From: Bacteroidia bacterium
Lineage (GTDB): Bacteria; Bacteroidota; Bacteroidia; Bacteroidales; VadinHA17
Length of the DNA: 56,657 nt
Direction: 5' to 3'
Assembly (NCBI GenBank): GCA_026391595.1
Contig: JAPLDY010000152.1
Coordinates: 1 to 56,657 of the forward strand
Position numbers and translations under genes: made by a program. This document shows, in pieces, positions 56,171 to 56,657 of this stretch. Numbering within the stretch: position 1 is the stretch's first letter; every line of letters starts with the position of its first letter. The notes beneath the pieces are model-generated. The model made no database searches. It was not told where the DNA came from and saw only the letters and a list, made by a program, of their open reading frames with translations.

Positions 56171-56296
56171 GCAAAGCTTAAATGAACCCTCCGGGTTTTT
56201 ATTTGTTTTCCCGTTGCTCCTTTAGAAAGCAAGCTTTCCTCGGAGCCCCGGTTAAACAAATAAACCCGCGTGCCGCGGGGTTCATTTAAGCTTTGC
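56171..56296. repeat. Large inverted repeat abutting tRNA-Ser
   Basis: GCAAAGCTTAAATGAACCC (56171-56189) is inverted perfectly at 56278-56296, and inner arms (GGGTTT-ATTTGTTT type) continue the pairing. Smaller hairpins sit inside it: AACCC-TCC-GGGTT with T-run (plus-strand terminator, 56185-56200), GAAAGC/GCTTTC, and CCCGCG/CGCGGG (56265-56279), which followed by TTTATTTG on the minus strand is the tRNA-Ser terminator. The right arm ends exactly at the tRNA discriminator base. Confidence 0.75.
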
Positions 56297-56383
56297 GGAG
56301 AGAGGGGGATTCGAACCCCCGATACCCTTTTGGGGCATACTCGCTTTCCAGGCGGGCTAGTTAAACCACTCATACATCTCTCC
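56296..56383 (-). tRNA. tRNA-Ser(GGA)
   Basis: On the minus strand the acceptor GGAGAGA pairs with TCTCTCC, the anticodon loop CTGGAAA gives GGA (reads UCC/UCU), a long variable arm typical of class II tRNA is present, and the T arm reads GGGGG-TTCGAAT-CCCCC. It is 88 bases with discriminator G; CCA is not encoded. Confidence 0.93.
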
Positions 56384-56479
56384 CTTTGTCCACCGAAGCC
56401 TTGGCGAAGGTGGGCGATATTAATATCCTGCCAAAAAAATGGCGGCGAAAATTACAAAAATATTTTCAATTGTCGCCTC

Positions 56480-56657
56480 TCAGGAGATTTCTCCGGCAAG
56501 AGGCATGCTTAAAAACTTAATGACATCCTTCTTCGTTTTGCATGTCCCAAGCAGATGCATAAGCTTTGTGACAGAAGCTTCTGAAGTGATGTCCTTTCCG
56601 CTCACTACACCTGCTGAAAGAAGCTGGCGGCTGGTCTCATATAATCCCATTTCTACG
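56480..56657 (-). CDS. ansA: L-asparaginase I, C-terminal fragment (runs off the right edge)
   Basis: The last 58 codons of a minus-strand gene are visible up to its TGA at 56480. They read 'MGLYETSRQLLSAGVVSGK' then 'DITSEASVTKLMHLLG' and end 'LAGEIS', which matches the C-terminal helical end of type I L-asparaginases as known from E. coli AnsA and Bacteroidota homologues. The catalytic N-terminal domain is outside the window, so the assignment rests on this short end. The ORF track does not list it. Confidence 0.75.
   Translation of the reverse strand, partial: VEMGLYETSRQLLSAGVVSGKDITSEASVTKLMHLLGTCKTKKDVIKFLSMPLAGEIS

Noticed and set aside
56086-56373. 95-codon minus-strand ORF
   Set aside because: It crosses tRNA-Ser and palindromic repeats; its translation is a known kind of repeat-derived artefact, not a protein.

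Overview
The window looks like chromosome of a member of the Bacteroidota, probably an environmental, anaerobic Bacteroidales/Marinilabiliales-type organism. The evidence is a type IX secretion C-terminal sorting domain, two TonB-dependent receptors with CarboxypepD_reg-like N-termini (one paired with a DUF4249 lipoprotein), a GSCFA protein, an IPExxxVDY-like protein next to rnc, LptE and KdsB (Gram-negative envelope), an ECF sigma factor starting MTTIEFN, and promoter-like sequences of the Bacteroidota TTTG / TAnnTTTG type. No plasmid or phage genes, CRISPR array or complete insertion sequence were seen. Starts were re-chosen where the ORF track had taken an upstream TTG or GTG.

Layout: 1-1407 (-) is the open N-terminal part of a secreted beta-roll repeat protein; 1625-3040 (-) is an ion transporter. 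3406-10062 (+) is a complete suf operon (sufB, C, D, S, E and a DUF59/SufT-like gene) with queG at its end, so Fe-S assembly is co-transcribed with an Fe-S enzyme. 10141-12305 (+) is an ECF sigma factor with two unknown membrane-associated proteins, convergent with a second ECF sigma factor. 13268-18303 (+) holds an alpha/beta hydrolase, a GSCFA protein, a TonB receptor and a lipoprotein; 18304-20555 (-) holds a MerR/B12-like regulator, a mini T9SS protein and kdsB. 20630-27629 (+) is a housekeeping block: sigma-54 activator, lptE, a conserved acidic protein, secG, groES-groEL and lepA. 27784-38337 is mainly (-): the RprY/RprX-like two-component system, acpP-fabF-rnc with two followers, a M23 peptidase and leuS, with purN on (+).

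38366-38865 is a 500-base element: a four-helix-bundle (S23/IVP, Avd-like) gene flanked by 32-bp near-perfect inverted repeats built from GAAGACN heptads, sitting just upstream of leuS. After tRNA-Arg(CCG) comes an accessory stretch (-): Imm-5-like protein, NimA-like flavoprotein, M19 dipeptidase and an unknown protein. 42106-49803 (+) is a carbohydrate cluster: alpha-glucuronidase-like hydrolase, UroD-family methyltransferase, sugar porter and GH2 enzyme. It is followed by an SPFH protein, a GNAT-YoaP fusion (-), a broken DUF169 gene (-), a TonB receptor/DUF4249 pair (+), a palindrome-rich stretch, tRNA-Ser(GGA) (-) and the 3' end of ansA (-).

The signals least explained by known genes are the inverted-repeat S23 element, two intergenic candidate small RNAs on either side of the two-component system (promoter plus terminator, no ORF), three-arm competing hairpins ahead of sufB, dispersed C-rich palindromic elements, and the methyltransferase embedded in the glycan cluster.
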